Part shown: positions 29,981-39,410 of the stretch, piece after piece
Layout of the letters: each line of letters opens with the position of its first letter
Position numbering within the stretch: the stretch's first letter is position 1
Assembly (NCBI RefSeq): GCF_964026445.1
Contig: NZ_OZ032150.1
Location: forward strand, 992,001 to 1,056,000
From: Rickettsia endosymbiont of Cantharis rufa
Lineage (GTDB): Bacteria; Pseudomonadota; Alphaproteobacteria; Rickettsiales; Rickettsiaceae
Length of the DNA: 64,000 nt
Direction of reading: 5' to 3'
Position numbers and translations under genes: made by a program
Notes under the pieces: model-generated
Seen by the model: the letters and a program-made list of their open reading frames with translations, nothing else
Database searches by the model: none
Told to the model about the DNA's origin: nothing

Positions 29981-30538
29981 TTATCTAATCTTATTTTTAA
30001 ATTCTTCTAACCTATTCTCTAATATCAAACCAAAATTATTAGCTATTTTATCTATGGCTTGAATTGCTATTTCATATTCGGATTTCAAGAAATTATTAAG
30101 TACGTAATCTGCTACATCTTGATTATTTTGCGGTCTACCGACTCCAATTCTAATGCGATTATAATTATTGCTTATAACCCAGTCAATTGATTTTAAACCG
30201 TTATGCCCACCGTTACCGCCCCCGGTTTTAAATTTTATTCTACCTGTTTCTAGATCAATATCATCATGAATAACAAAAATTTTTGCGTGGTGGATATTAC
30301 AATATGTTTTTAAAGCTACCACCGACTTACCGGACAAGTTCATATAGGTAGTGGGCTTTATAAAAATAATCTTTTGTCCATCACTAATAGTTTCAGCAAT
30401 CTCACAATTAAATTTTTTCTTTATGCTAAATGATGAATTATATTGGCTTGCTATTTTCTCTATAGCAATAAAACCGATATTATGCCTCGTATATTGATAC
30501 TCTTTTCCTGGATTACCAAGACCAATAATAAGGACCAT
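29981..30538 (-). CDS. pth: Peptidyl-tRNA hydrolase
   Basis: The 185-residue enzyme frees tRNA from stalled peptidyl-tRNA. The motif VLIIGLGNPGKEYQYTRHNI contains the catalytic His (TRHN). FIKPTTYMNLSGKSV and HDDIDLETGRIKFKTGGGNG follow, with the conserved Asp and Gly-rich loop, and GHNGLKSIDWVI closes the active site. Length is normal. In many bacteria pth follows rplY and precedes ychF; here the order is kept, but about 1.1 kb of repeats and a dead gene now lie between rplY and pth. It appears intact and essential. Confidence 0.96.
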   Translation of the reverse strand: MVLIIGLGNPGKEYQYTRHNIGFIAIEKIASQYNSSFSIKKKFNCEIAETISDGQKIIFIKPTTYMNLSGKSVVALKTYCNIHHAKIFVIHDDIDLETGRIKFKTGGGNGGHNGLKSIDWVISNNYNRIRIGVGRPQNNQDVADYVLNNFLKSEYEIAIQAIDKIANNFGLILENRLEEFKNKIR

Positions 30539-30603
30539 AATATTTACCTAAATATGTAATGGAAAATTTTTGAAGAAATATTGATTTTGGAGAAGTACCG
30601 AAT

Positions 30604-30876
30604 AATGTCATTCTTGCAAGGCATTATATTGCGTGGATCGAAAAACACGCTCGGTGCCATTCCCTATAGTACTGGACATTTTTCATTCTATGTCATTCCC
30701 GCGTAGGCGAGAATCCAGTTAAATAAAGCTTCAAGAAGCTTTATTTAACAAAAAATTATCTAATAAAAAAATCTTTGAAATCAAGATTTTTTTAGCATGG
30801 ATCCCTGCTTCCGCAGGAATGACATCGAAGAGCCCCATCTTAAGTTGACGCTCATGTGCTTACGCAGGAAGGACAT
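30604..30876. repeat. Run of partial and complete palindromic repeats
   Basis: A degraded CATTCTTGCAAGG arm is followed by a complete palindrome (TGTCATTCCCGCGTAGGCGA to CTGCTTCCGCAGGAATGACA). Its spacer has its own hairpin, TTAAATAAAGCTTC / GAAGCTTTATTTAA. A further fragment, CTTACGCAGGAAGGACATCG, comes next. No gene is seen in this stretch. Confidence 0.75.
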
Positions 30877-30887
30877 CGTAAAGTTTC

Positions 30888-31350
30888 TCATAATCCATCA
30901 TGCATAAGGTCTATCTGTTCATACTGTGTACATAAAAGATCAATAGCTCCATTATTAACAAAAACACAGGATTGACTGTAAGTATCATTAGAAACAGATA
31001 CACCAGCCACAATACTACATAAAGACTTCAGACCTCATTCATAAACTTTATCAGCGTAGCTTGCTCGCGTATTGTATCTTTTTGACCTTCAATAAATTTA
31101 TTATATCTATGTGTATTATATTGACATTCACGCAAATCATTACTTGTACCAATATATCAGAAAAAGAATTATCAAAAGATTGTTTTTCTCTCTGTTCAAT
31201 ATCATCATTATTCTCACCACTTACACTACTGATATAAGAAAAAAGAATTGTGGATATTATAGTATATTTTTGCTGCCATAATTCTGCTATAAATTTGTTA
31301 CCAATATATTTAGCAACAGCATTATAACCAAACGGTTTATCCTTATTCAT
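30888..31350 (-). pseudogene. Unrecognised Rickettsia protein, frameshifted
   Basis: From MNKDKPFGYNAVAKYIGNKF the frame carries a hydrophobic stretch (IISTILFSYISSV), then an acidic part, and leaves frame near SFSDILVQ. Another frame continues as TSNDLRECQYNTHRYNKF and QKDTIREQATLIKFMNEV, meets a TGA, and then reads SLCSIVAGVSVSNDTYSQSC to a TGA at 30888. The cysteines and the N-terminal hydrophobic segment could suggest an exported protein. I do not recognise the family. Confidence 0.4.
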
Positions 31351-31453
31351 AATATTGTACCCCTTTCTTTAAGGTTAGATAATATAAAAATATGTAGCAA
31401 CTTCTCTTAATATTAATTAACTAAGAAAACTACTACATAAAATTATTGCACTT

Positions 31454-31591
31454 AGAGGCTATTTGTAAACAAATTTTAACCATAATTTAGTTCTCTTTTG
31501 CTGCAAATTATAAGATTTTTTTGAAATATGAATAGTATTCCTGCCAAAATCTTATAAATTATTAATTAAAATTAATTTGCAAATAACCTCT
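31454..31591. repeat. Palindrome of a third type, AGAGGCTATTTG
   Basis: Arms AGAGGCTATTTGTAAACAAA and AATTAATTTGCAAATAACCTCT are mostly complementary and enclose a second, smaller pair (AAATTATAAGATTTT / AAAATCTTATAAATT). Located between the unrecognised pseudogene and rplY, about 50 bp past the rplY stop, it may terminate rplY. Sequence differs from the other repeat families. Confidence 0.7.
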
Positions 31592-31645
31592 TAAAGAAAA
31601 AAATAAAAAGTTTTTTAATATTATGAATTATTCAACTTACCCGAC

Positions 31646-32254
31646 TTATTTCCCTGCTTCTGCTACTTGTCCTTCTTCAGCTTCAGTTTTTGCTCCTCTA
31701 CGTCCTATTATAGTTGCAAGAATGAATTCTTTTTTAGTAGTAAAACTGCATCCTTTCGGTAATTCTATTTTTGAAGATTTTAGTGAAGTAGCGATAGGCA
31801 TATTAGTAACGTCGATAGTTACGTTTCTTGGGATATTATTAACATCACATAGTAAAGTAACTCTTCTTTTTACTATGTTAAAGTAGCCACCTCTTTTAAC
31901 ACCCAAAGCTTTTTCTTTACCTTCATATACTACAGGTACTTCCATCTTTTGGATTTTCTCTTCTAAAAAAACAAAATCAACATGGCGTACTATATCTGTA
32001 ACAGGATGTAACTCTACAGCTTTCGGCAATACTTTATATTGCTTCTTATCAATTGTTAAATTAATTAACTGAGAGATAAAAGCCGGCTTTCTATAATATT
32101 TAGTTATTTCCTTTTCTTCTAAAGAAATACTAACAGGTGTTTTTCCAGCTCCGTAAATAATAGCCGGAATACGCCCTTCTCTTCTTAACGCTCTTGCTAT
32201 TCCCGTCCCAAATTCTGTACGGGATTTTGCTTCAAGCTCTAATATTTCACTCAT
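31646..32254 (-). CDS. rplY: 50S ribosomal protein L25/general stress protein Ctc
   Basis: The 202-residue protein is the long (TL5/Ctc) form of L25, which binds 5S rRNA. The N-terminal 5S-binding domain includes [20 protein letters not shown] and [20 protein letters not shown]. The C-terminal beta domain has [20 protein letters not shown] and ends in an acidic tail. The gene normally leads rplY-pth-ychF; here it keeps its place but is separated from pth by repeats. Intact. Confidence 0.95.
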   Translation of the reverse strand: MSEILELEAKSRTEFGTGIARALRREGRIPAIIYGAGKTPVSISLEEKEITKYYRKPAFISQLINLTIDKKQYKVLPKAVELHPVTDIVRHVDFVFLEEKIQKMEVPVVYEGKEKALGVKRGGYFNIVKRRVTLLCDVNNIPRNVTIDVTNMPIATSLKSSKIELPKGCSFTTKKEFILATIIGRRGAKTEAEEGQVAEAGK

Positions 32255-32427
32255 TATTTCAACACTTTAAACTTAAAAAAGATTATAATAGCTTCGATTA
32301 ATATAAAATTCAAGTATTTTTAGAATACCTTACTATATACTCACTATATACTTAGATTATTTCTAGAGATATATTAAGTTTTATTTGAAGAAGCGACATA
32401 ACCAATTCTTTAAATAAAACGAGTATC

Positions 32428-33105
32428 TCACTCAATACCTAAGAACTTATGAGTTTGTAACGACAATCTAGCACCGCTTTCTAGCGCTAATTTTACTGTT
32501 AATTCATTATTTTCATCATTGAGCTTTTGATCGTTTTGATCCATAGGTTGCACAAAAACCGGGATATTATAAGCTGTTTGCCCTACTTCCGGTATGATGT
32601 CATATTCTAAAATATTTTTAGCAACGATAAATTTCACTGCACTAATTTGTGGCAATAAGTCTTCTCTTATTTTACTATAACCGGTTTTACCTGCTTTCGG
32701 CGAACAAATTATAGACACTCCTTTTGGCAGAGAGCGATATAACGTCCCGTTAGTCTCTATTTGGACTTTAAAATCTCGGTCTAATAACTTCTGACATAAT
32801 AGCTCTATAGGTTGACGCATCGGCTCGCCACCGGTTATTACTACTAAATTAATCGATTTTTCATTTTTAGAATTTAATGCCAAACTTTCGGATTTATTTA
32901 AAATCTTATCTATATCTACTAACTCAAAATCTTCAAATTCCGTATCACAAAAATTACAAGCAAGGTTACACCCTCCTAGCCTTATAAATATGGCAGGACT
33001 ACCAACAAAAATACCCTCGCCTTGTATAGTCTTAAAAATAGACTTGACCTCTAGCCTAGTACCGTCACCATTTAATATACTTCTTTTAGGATTTTGTCCG
33101 AACAT
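32428..33105 (-). CDS. queE: 7-carboxy-7-deazaguanine synthase QueE
   Basis: The 225-residue radical SAM enzyme makes the deazaguanine ring used for queuosine. The cluster motif is CX3CX2C in GGCNLACNFCDTEF. FKTIQGEGIFVGSPAIFIRL precedes it, as in QueE proteins, and VVITGGEPMRQPIELLCQKL carries the glycine-rich SAM loop. The end has QPMDQNDQKLNDENNELTVK. The spacing of the cluster cysteines is CX3CX2C, so it uses standard radical SAM chemistry. The gene stands alone with repeats or gaps on both sides. Intact. Confidence 0.93.
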   Translation of the reverse strand: MFGQNPKRSILNGDGTRLEVKSIFKTIQGEGIFVGSPAIFIRLGGCNLACNFCDTEFEDFELVDIDKILNKSESLALNSKNEKSINLVVITGGEPMRQPIELLCQKLLDRDFKVQIETNGTLYRSLPKGVSIICSPKAGKTGYSKIREDLLPQISAVKFIVAKNILEYDIIPEVGQTAYNIPVFVQPMDQNDQKLNDENNELTVKLALESGARLSLQTHKFLGIE

Positions 33106-33140
33106 TATTTAATTTATTTACTGGTTGATTAAGCGCATTA

Positions 33141-33244
33141 TATAGTGAATTCAGTTGAATTTGGTGACAGGCGTGAGGGTAGAACCTATAATAATAGACG
33201 AAAGGGCGAATAACGAAGCACCAAGTTCAAATCAATTCACTATA
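33141..33244. repeat. RPE-like palindrome between queE and rpmI
   Basis: Arms TATAGTGAATTCAGTTGAAT and ATTCACTATA / CAAATCAATTCACTATA are complementary in part, with a loop of AGGCGTGAGGGTAGAACC. It lacks the TACGTGAG core of the other RPEs, so it is a different subtype. Downstream to rpmI (33245-33383) I see only AT-rich sequence that could hold the promoter and leader. Confidence 0.65.
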
Positions 33245-33383
33245 GTATATTTTTATAAAAAAATCTTGCAATAACTGATAAAAAAAACTACTATTATCCT
33301 TTAGCGTAATTAACACATCGGTAACATGGCTTTGGTATGCCTAATTACCGGCAAATCTAGAAATACCAATTATAAGGAATATT

Positions 33384-33590
33384 ATGCCTAAATTAAAAAC
33401 AAAATCTGCCGTAAAAAAACGTTTTAAACTTACTGCTACCGGCAAGGTTATAGCATCTCAAGCAGGGAAAAAACACTTTATGCGTCGTCGCACTAAAGCC
33501 CAAATTCGTAACCTTAGGGGAACTACAATACTTTGTCCTCAAGACGGATATAATATTAAAAAATATTTTCTACCGTACGGTATAAATTAA
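33384..33590 (+). CDS. rpmI: 50S ribosomal protein L35
   Basis: The 68-residue basic protein has the L35 pattern [20 protein letters not shown] and [19 protein letters not shown]. The ribosome site AAGGAA lies just before its ATG. It is followed 20 bp later by rplT, the universal rpmI-rplT pair; infC, which often precedes the pair, is not upstream here. L35 lies on the large-subunit surface. Intact. Confidence 0.97.
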   Translation: MPKLKTKSAVKKRFKLTATGKVIASQAGKKHFMRRRTKAQIRNLRGTTILCPQDGYNIKKYFLPYGIN

Positions 33591-33609
33591 TTTAATTAGG
33601 AGCTAAGCA

Positions 33610-33963
33610 ATGACACGCGCAAAATCAGGAAAAATTTCCAAAAATAGACATAAAAAAATCCTCAAATTGGCAAAAGGTTATAGAGGTAGAGCAAGTACCT
33701 GCTTTAGAGTAGCTATTGAGAAGGTAGAAAAAGCTCTTCAATATGCTTATAGAGATCGTAGAAATCGTAAGCGTGATTTCAGGGGTTTATGGATTCAAAG
33801 AATAAATGCAGCAGCAAGAGAGCATGGGCTTGTTTACTCCCAATTTATGGGAGCTCTTAAAAAGGCAGAAATTGACATAGATCGTAAAGTACTTGCAGAA
33901 CTTGCTGTAAATAACAGTGACGGATTCGCAAGTATTGTAGAAAAAGCAAAAGTACATATTTAA
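33610..33963 (+). CDS. rplT: 50S ribosomal protein L20
   Basis: The 117-residue protein is the L20 assembly protein that binds 23S rRNA early. Signatures: [40 protein letters not shown] and [20 protein letters not shown]. The AGGAGC ribosome site precedes the ATG. L20 can autoregulate the rpmI-rplT pair in other bacteria; I see no clear leader structure that would prove it here. Intact. Confidence 0.97.
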   Translation: MTRAKSGKISKNRHKKILKLAKGYRGRASTCFRVAIEKVEKALQYAYRDRRNRKRDFRGLWIQRINAAAREHGLVYSQFMGALKKAEIDIDRKVLAELAVNNSDGFASIVEKAKVHI

Positions 33964-33972
33964 CTATTTAAC

Positions 33973-34050
33973 GTTATCCCGTGGCTTGATCACGGGATCT
34001 TGTGTTACAGTCTGTATCTTGAAATCTCGTGGTCAAGCCACGGGATAACA
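33973..34050. repeat. Palindromic repeat between rplT and rpmH
   Basis: Arms GTTATCCCGTGGCTTGATCA and TGGTCAAGCCACGGGATAAC close on a short spacer. It starts 9 bp after the rplT stop and ends 43 bp before rpmH, so it is a likely transcript boundary between the two ribosomal units. Confidence 0.85.
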
Positions 34051-34093
34051 TATTTATAACAATTAATTTTTATTTTCGTTCGGTATAAATATT

Positions 34094-34228
34094 ATGAAAC
34101 GTACATTTCAACCTAGCAATTTAGTTAGAAAAAGAAGACATGGTTTTAGAGCTAGAATGGCTACTCCGGCTGGAAGAGCAATCTTAAGCAAACGTCGTGC
34201 TAAAGGTAGACATAAATTATCTGCTTAA
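34094..34228 (+). CDS. rpmH: 50S ribosomal protein L34
   Basis: The short frame (44 residues) reads [20 protein letters not shown] and ends with [16 protein letters not shown], a complete L34. It is basic throughout and lies on the 50S subunit. The start is the only ATG that fits. It precedes rnpA, the nearly universal rpmH-rnpA order. Intact. Confidence 0.96.
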   Translation: MKRTFQPSNLVRKRRHGFRARMATPAGRAILSKRRAKGRHKLSA

Positions 34229-34247
34229 AATAATCTGACTTATCAAA

Positions 34248-34604
34248 TTGTATATTACCTCTTTAAAAAATCAAAAAGAATTTGAGCTTATAAATAAGCT
34301 TGGAAAGAAGTTCCATGAAAGGTATTTTATTTTGGTAATAGCAAAAAATCTTCCTAAAATTTTCCTTGAATCAAAATATAACGCCTTTTTTGGAATCAAA
34401 GTTAGCAAAAAGCTCAGTAAAAAAGCCGTTGTTCGCAATAAAATCAAAAGGCGTATAAGACATCTAATTAGAATTATCGTTAGCGATTCTAAGCTTAAGG
34501 CTATAAAATTCGCAATGATTATTATTCCAAGAAAAGGATTTGATGAGATAAATTTCTCACATTTAAATTATGAATTAAATAAAGTAATCTTAAACGATAT
34601 TTAA
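34248..34604 (+). CDS. rnpA: Ribonuclease P protein component
   Basis: The 118-residue basic protein binds the RNase P RNA, which cleaves 5' leaders from pre-tRNA. The RNR signature region is present as [20 protein letters not shown]. The family's N-terminal [20 protein letters not shown] is also seen. No ATG fits, so TTG at 34248 is the likely start; it lies 20 bp after rpmH. The partner RNA is not in this window. Confidence 0.92.
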   Translation: MYITSLKNQKEFELINKLGKKFHERYFILVIAKNLPKIFLESKYNAFFGIKVSKKLSKKAVVRNKIKRRIRHLIRIIVSDSKLKAIKFAMIIIPRKGFDEINFSHLNYELNKVILNDI

Positions 34605-34652
34605 AATAATTTCAGTTCAAGTTTGTTGCATAGCTTAAAAAAAAGCGTTCTA

Positions 34653-34950
34653 CGTCATTCCTGCGAAGCGTTGTTGGGTTGATTAGTTTTCTACTGTCAT
34701 CCCGCGACTTGTGAGGCGTTATTGCATGGGTACCCGATTCGTCATTGCTAGGAGCGAAGCGACGCGGCAATCAAAATAATTAAACAAATTCTGATTTACA
34801 GAATTTTTTACTGGATTGCTTTGTCGAATTACTACGTAATTCTTCTCGTAATGACGAAAAACCGATCCATACAACAACGCCGACTTATGAGCTAGGTCCA
34901 GTTAAAGATATTAATGTTTTTGGGTACCGCGAAGGGGCCACGGTATGACC
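34653..34950. repeat. Nested repeats downstream of rnpA
   Basis: A GTCATTCCTGCGAAGC arm and a GTCATCCCGCGACTTG arm appear first. Then comes GTCATTGCTAGGAGCGAAGCG with its closing CTTCTCGTAATGAC, and finally GGCCACGGTATGACC. The order indicates one element inserted into another at least twice. I see no gene here; after it the ankyrin remnant begins. Confidence 0.75.
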
Positions 34951-34986
34951 TGGAGTTTTATTTTTTATTTACGCCTCTTCTATCCC

Positions 34987-35342
34987 CTATCCTAATACTA
35001 ATACTTCTTCTACTACAGTAAATGTTGTATCTATAGTAGTTTCTTCAGGCGTAATAGTATTTATAGTAGAATTATAATATTTCTTTACTAATTCAATAAC
35101 ATCCAAATTATACGTCTCTTCTGCCATATAAATATTATAGCTATTTACCTATATAGTAGGATGCTTAGGTACTATATCTAGAATTTCTAAATCCACTTTT
35201 CTCTATAGCTTTATCAAGCATCCAAGACTCTATTTTTGCAGTATTGTGGTCAAGTACAGCTTTTAAAATAGCAAAATCACTTTTCTCTACCGCTCTATTA
35301 AGAGTAAAGGTGTCTATTTTGTAGTACTATGATGCGACTATA
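34987..35342 (-). pseudogene. Ankyrin-repeat-like protein, 5'-truncated remnant
   Basis: The reading frame includes FTLNRAVEKSDFAILKAVLD and AKIESWMLDKAIEKS, two imperfect repeats of an ankyrin-like helix pair. One extra base then shifts the frame to LEILDIVPKHPTI, followed by a TAG and YNIYMAEETYNLDVIELVKK. It ends EEVLVLG at TAG (34987-34989). The 5' end is cut off by the IS3 element at 35344. Rickettsia secrete several ankyrin proteins; this one is dead. Confidence 0.5.
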
Positions 35343-35389
35343 GTTTTCCAGAAAGTTAATAATAGACGATATTAACAGTAGGGATAAAA

Positions 35390-37232
35390 ATGCCGGATAT
35401 AGAGCCAAAGATATATCCAGCTGAATTTAAAGAATCAGCGATTAGATTAGCTATTGAGTCTAAGCAACCTTTTGCTCAAACAGCTAGAGAACTAGGAATT
35501 ACGAAGTATAGTCTATATAATTGGGTTAATAAACATTCAAAACTCAAGGAAGTAATGAGATATGAAGAACATCTGTATGATGAATTAAGGAGATTGAAGA
35601 AGAACTAGATAGAGTAACACAAGAACGTGATCTATTAAAAAGGCTGCCGCGTACTTTGCAAAAGAATCCCAATAAGGTACGCATGGATAAAGGAAAACAG
35701 AGGTAATTTTTCCATTTCTGCTATGTGTAAATTTATGAAAGTATCACGTAATGGTTATTATGAATGGTTAAATAATCTTGGATGTAATAGGGTTAAAGAA
35801 GGTAATGAATTAACAAACAGAATTGAAATTATCTTTAAAGAAGGTAGAGGTAATTATGGAACTAGACCTATTAAAAAGGAACTATCACGGCAAGATATAA
35901 CTGCTAGTAGGAGACGCATTGCAAGACTAATAAAAGAAGCTAATTTGCTATGTAAAACTAAACGTAAATTTAAAGCCATTACTGACTCTAATCATAATAA
36001 GCAAATTGCTCCTAATTTATTAAATAGAAAGTGGCCGCACCTCCATTTTACAGATGTGGATATTAAAAGGCTATACGTTCAATAAGAGTTCCGATGACTT
36101 TATCATGAATATCCAATGACTTGGAAAAACAAATTGTTTTACGCGCCAGTCTTTTGCATCTTGTTCTAAGATTTAAGTTACCCCGTTCTATCCGTTGAGT
36201 ATATTTTTTTACTAACAATGTGTTTTTTGGGATCTAATAACCTAGCATAACTTCCCCATCCATCTGTAAAGTAAAAAGTAACCTTAAAATCCTCCGGTTT
36301 TTTTCAGTAATGATTCTGATGTGCTATCACATCTTGTACCAAAAGTATAAGCAACTACTTTTAACAAAATCTTATCCAAAGAATACCAAAGCCATCTTTG
36401 TTTGGATTTATTCTGTACATAAGACCATTGTTCATCTATTTCAGGAGCAACAATTACTTCTATCGTATTGATAGAATGATTTATCTTTTTTAACGCTAGA
36501 TTTTTTTAAAACACGGATAACCGTATTGATACCCACTTTTAATACTCTTACTGTATCCCTAACTCCAGAGCCATTGATTGACATATCTACTATCTGAGCC
36601 TTGACTCCAGGCTTAGAGGCATTATTAATATATTACAGTTAAAAATATCGATTACACTGCTTGCATTGATATCTCTGTTGTTTTGAAATTGAATATCCCG
36701 CCTTTACTACTTTTTCTGTGTCGTTATAATATCTACACTTAACATCTATTCTTGATCTACACTTAACATCTATTCTTGCCATAACTCCTTAACTATAATT
36801 CTCTCTTATTACTGTTTGAGGATTATAGACTATTCATGCTAAGCTGCAATACGGGGGCGTGGCCTGAAAGCTGATTTGGTTAATAATGCTTTATTAATGG
36901 CAATATGGCAACGTAAACCAGCAAAAGGGCTTATTTGGCATACTGATAGAGGTAGTCAATATTGTTCTGATAGTCATTTAAAAATTATAAAACAACATGG
37001 TATCAAACAGAGTATGGGTCGTAAAGGAAATTGCTTGGATAATGCTGTTGCTGAAAGTTTCTTTCATACTATAAAAACAGAATTAATGTATCAATATAAA
37101 TTTAAAACTAAGGAGGAAGCAAAATATGCCATATTTGAATATATAGAGGTATTTTATAACCGTATCAGAATGTATTCTGCTAACGATTATTTATCACCAG
37201 TAAGATATGAAGAGATACAAAATTGCGCTTAA
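35390..37232 (+). pseudogene. IS3 element B transposase (orfA-orfB), interrupted
   Basis: OrfA reads MPDIEPKIYPAEFKESAIRL, an HTH transposase protein, and stops early at 35608. One base off, it continues EELDRVTQERDLLKK. OrfB starts about 35651 (YAWIKENRGNFSISAM, MCKFMKVSRNGYYEWLN) and is cut at LLNR by IS1 (36033-36864). It resumes at ADLVNNALLMAIWQRKPAKG, with HTDRGSQYCS (second catalytic Asp) and AESFFHTIKTELMYQ (catalytic Glu). The segment with the first catalytic Asp is lost, so this copy is inactive. Confidence 0.8.
36033..36864 (-). mobile_element. IS1-family element, copy 4
   Basis: The 832 bp copy has ends GGCCGCACCTCC and GGGGGCGTGGCC and belongs with copies 3 and 5 (no Trp-to-TGA or TAG in insB). 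It has an A7 run in the frameshift window. No target duplication is present; its flanks are two orfB pieces that are not adjacent in the intact copy. Confidence 0.85.
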
Positions 37233-37260
37233 ACAACTGTCCGGAAAAGTGTTGACAGGT

Positions 37261-37784
37261 CATTTTCAAAATTAGCTCCAATAATTAAACAAACTTCAAA
37301 TATTAAGGACAACAACATTCCTAGGCAAAATTTTTGAGCAGCTCATGGTGACATAGTAAAAGATATAGGTGATAGGAATAGAATAAATAATAATAAAGAT
37401 TTATTAAAAATAACCGCTAAAACTTCAGATGGAGAAATTGAAGCAACTGAATCTCAATTCGGGACTCCAATCCTCATTTTTCAATTTCATCATGAAATGA
37501 CTGAGGATAAAGGTCCTAAACTTAATTTTTCTATAGAAGAAATTTTACGAGACCGAAAGATTTTTTCTTTATTTTTAAAATCAGCAGAAATATTTGCTTA
37601 TAAAAAAGAACTTATTAATGAAATAGGACAATTAAAATTAAATATCAAGCCTTTAGTAAATAAAAATATAAACACTACAAGCTCCGAAGCTTCTTTAAAA
37701 AAACATCTTCCTCTCTTTTTAGAAAATGATGAGGTACAAACTCTAGGTGAAAAATATAATTGTAACACATTTGATGGGGCATGA
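37261..37784 (+). pseudogene. Unrecognised protein, 5' cut by IS3 element B
   Basis: In frame upstream of the ATG at 37497 the sequence reads SKLAPIIKQTSNIKDNNIPR, then QNF, TGA (37339-37341), AAHGDIVKDIGDRNRI. The open part continues ESQFGTPILIFQFHHEMTED and LNFSIEEILRDRKIFSLFLK, and ends NTFDGA, stop. The TGA may replace a Trp. The start is lost under IS3. It is hydrophilic and helical; I cannot name the family, and translation from 37497 would give only 95 residues. Confidence 0.4.
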
Positions 37785-37808
37785 TTATTGTATTTATTAT
37801 GACTATAA

Positions 37809-37923
37809 TGTCATTCCTGCGAAAACAGAAATCCAGGAAAAAAGTATAAATACAGTAAATTTTTGAAATTAAAAGCTTGGCTTATCTCGCTTTATGCGGA
37901 TTCCTGCTTTCGCAGGAATGACA
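37809..37923. repeat. Palindromic repeat, TGTCATTCCTGCG type
   Basis: Arms TGTCATTCCTGCGAAAAC and CTGCTTTCGCAGGAATGACA enclose a spacer containing AAAGCTTGGCTTATCTCGCT. It lies between the dead gene and ppx, with nothing else in the 200 bp. Confidence 0.85.
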
Positions 37924-37988
37924 TCGACCACTTATTCTTAAGCCATGAGGGCAAAGCTGATTTAATCGCGGGATCTATTGAGTTATTC

Positions 37989-39401
37989 CTAATCATTAAA
38001 ATTATAGCTAATATTTTTTCTAGCAGAACTTATATCTTTTAAACGTTCACAAACCTTTTCAAAAACTTGTTTAGGCAAGATATTTGAAGCATTAATTTGT
38101 AAAAACTTATCGTCTTTTAATTTAATCGAAAAAGAAGGTTCTTGGAATTCCGGTCCATCAATTTCTCTAGCAATTTTTATATAATAACCGATTATATGAC
38201 TATTGTAATAATCACTTTTACTAATCATTTTCTTAGCTGTTTTATTAATCTGCATGTCAGTTTTAGCAGTATAAGTAACTGTAAGGGCAATACCAAGCAT
38301 TAGACGCTGTCTATGACTAAAAGGAATGTCTGAAGATAATATAAATTCCGAAACAAAATTTGCTCTGAGCGTTTTATCGATATTTTTATTATATTGAGCA
38401 AGCATTATAGCAAGTTCAATAATGACAAGCGTCGTGTAGTCAGGGTTGATTAAAAGATAGTGTACAGCTTCTATATATTTATCGATCTTACATATATTTC
38501 TATCAAATTTTACTAATCTCTTTACTCGCTCATAGATAATATCTTTTTTTGTTTCATGCAGCGGCAACGAGTCAAATCTTACTCCCTCTTTTAAACCGTA
38601 ATTTGAGATAATAATTTTTTCCGGTAAAAATACCTTAATCATCGCCTTTATTACTAAAACTGCATTATAATTTATGGCCTTCTGCTCATAATAACTCAGC
38701 TTTAATTTATCAATTTGTGATAATTTCTCTAGATATAACTCAAACTCTACGCGATTTATTTCAAAATTATGTAAATTTTTAAGGGGATAATTTATAGACT
38801 CCATGTATATACGACTCATTAGACGAAGAGCACCACCGATTAAATATAAATTAGGATAATGTGCAGCTCCAAATTCCTCCTCTAGCATTTTAGTAATCAG
38901 TCCAACATCACCGAAATTGCTACTAGCAATAATTTTAGTACCAAGAGGTAGTGATTTTAATTTACCGACCTTTTTATTTTCAATTTGTGCAAGCTCAAGA
39001 CTTCCGCCGCCAAGATCAGCTACAATACCGAAAGCATCACTAATACCTGAAATTAATCCGGCAGCAGTTAAATAAGCTTCACGTTCACCTGAGATAATTT
39101 CAATATCAATATTGAATCTCTTTTTAATTATAGCTTTGAATTCATCTGCTTTAGGATGTCCTCTAAGTATAGCTGTTGCAACACATCTAATATTAGTAAC
39201 GGACAGTTTGGTAAAAATATGAATAAGATATTGTAGGGATAAATATGTTTGATGTTTTACGTCTAAATTATCTAAGTTAAGTAAATTTGTAAGATAATTT
39301 CTAAATTTATAATTAAAAATTTCCGGAGCTCCAAGCTCATCACTTTCATAAACTACAGCTCTTAAAGCATTTGAACCGATATCAATAATAGCTGAACGCA
39401 T
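37989..39401 (-). CDS. Ppx/GppA family phosphatase
   Basis: The 470-residue protein belongs to the sugar kinase/Hsp70 fold group that hydrolyses polyphosphate or pppGpp. N-terminal phosphate loop: SAIIDIGSNALRAVVYES. The second loop is FGIVADLGGGSLELAQIENK. SLPLGTKIIASSNFGDVG and LYLIGGALRLMSRIYME follow the fold. The C-terminal half is helical and HD-like in the longer family members, but I cannot see a clear HD pair. It stands 9 bp downstream of virD4 on the same strand, so it may be transcribed with the T4SS genes. Which substrate it prefers cannot be told. Confidence 0.88.
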   Translation of the reverse strand: MRSAIIDIGSNALRAVVYESDELGAPEIFNYKFRNYLTNLLNLDNLDVKHQTYLSLQYLIHIFTKLSVTNIRCVATAILRGHPKADEFKAIIKKRFNIDIEIISGEREAYLTAAGLISGISDAFGIVADLGGGSLELAQIENKKVGKLKSLPLGTKIIASSNFGDVGLITKMLEEEFGAAHYPNLYLIGGALRLMSRIYMESINYPLKNLHNFEINRVEFELYLEKLSQIDKLKLSYYEQKAINYNAVLVIKAMIKVFLPEKIIISNYGLKEGVRFDSLPLHETKKDIIYERVKRLVKFDRNICKIDKYIEAVHYLLINPDYTTLVIIELAIMLAQYNKNIDKTLRANFVSEFILSSDIPFSHRQRLMLGIALTVTYTAKTDMQINKTAKKMISKSDYYNSHIIGYYIKIAREIDGPEFQEPSFSIKLKDDKFLQINASNILPKQVFEKVCERLKDISSARKNISYNFND

Positions 39402-39410
39402 TTTTGGATC

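Larger units (their letters stand above)
35344..37258 (+). mobile_element. IS3-family element B, copy B1, split by IS1
   Basis: It begins near TTTTCCAGAAAGTTAATAAT and ends near CTGTCCGGAAAAGTGTTGAC, matching copy B2 at 59.7-61 kb in both arms. IS1 copy 4 lies inside. About 150 bp of orfB are missing at that site compared with B2. This is the left-to-right oriented copy; exact ends are uncertain. Confidence 0.8.

Noticed and set aside
9229..37341. Reassignment of TGA to tryptophan, suggested by several Trp-to-TGA changes
   Set aside because: Intact genes such as gltX, queE and hslV end in TGA, and core proteins code Trp by TGG. The changes fit simple G-to-A decay.
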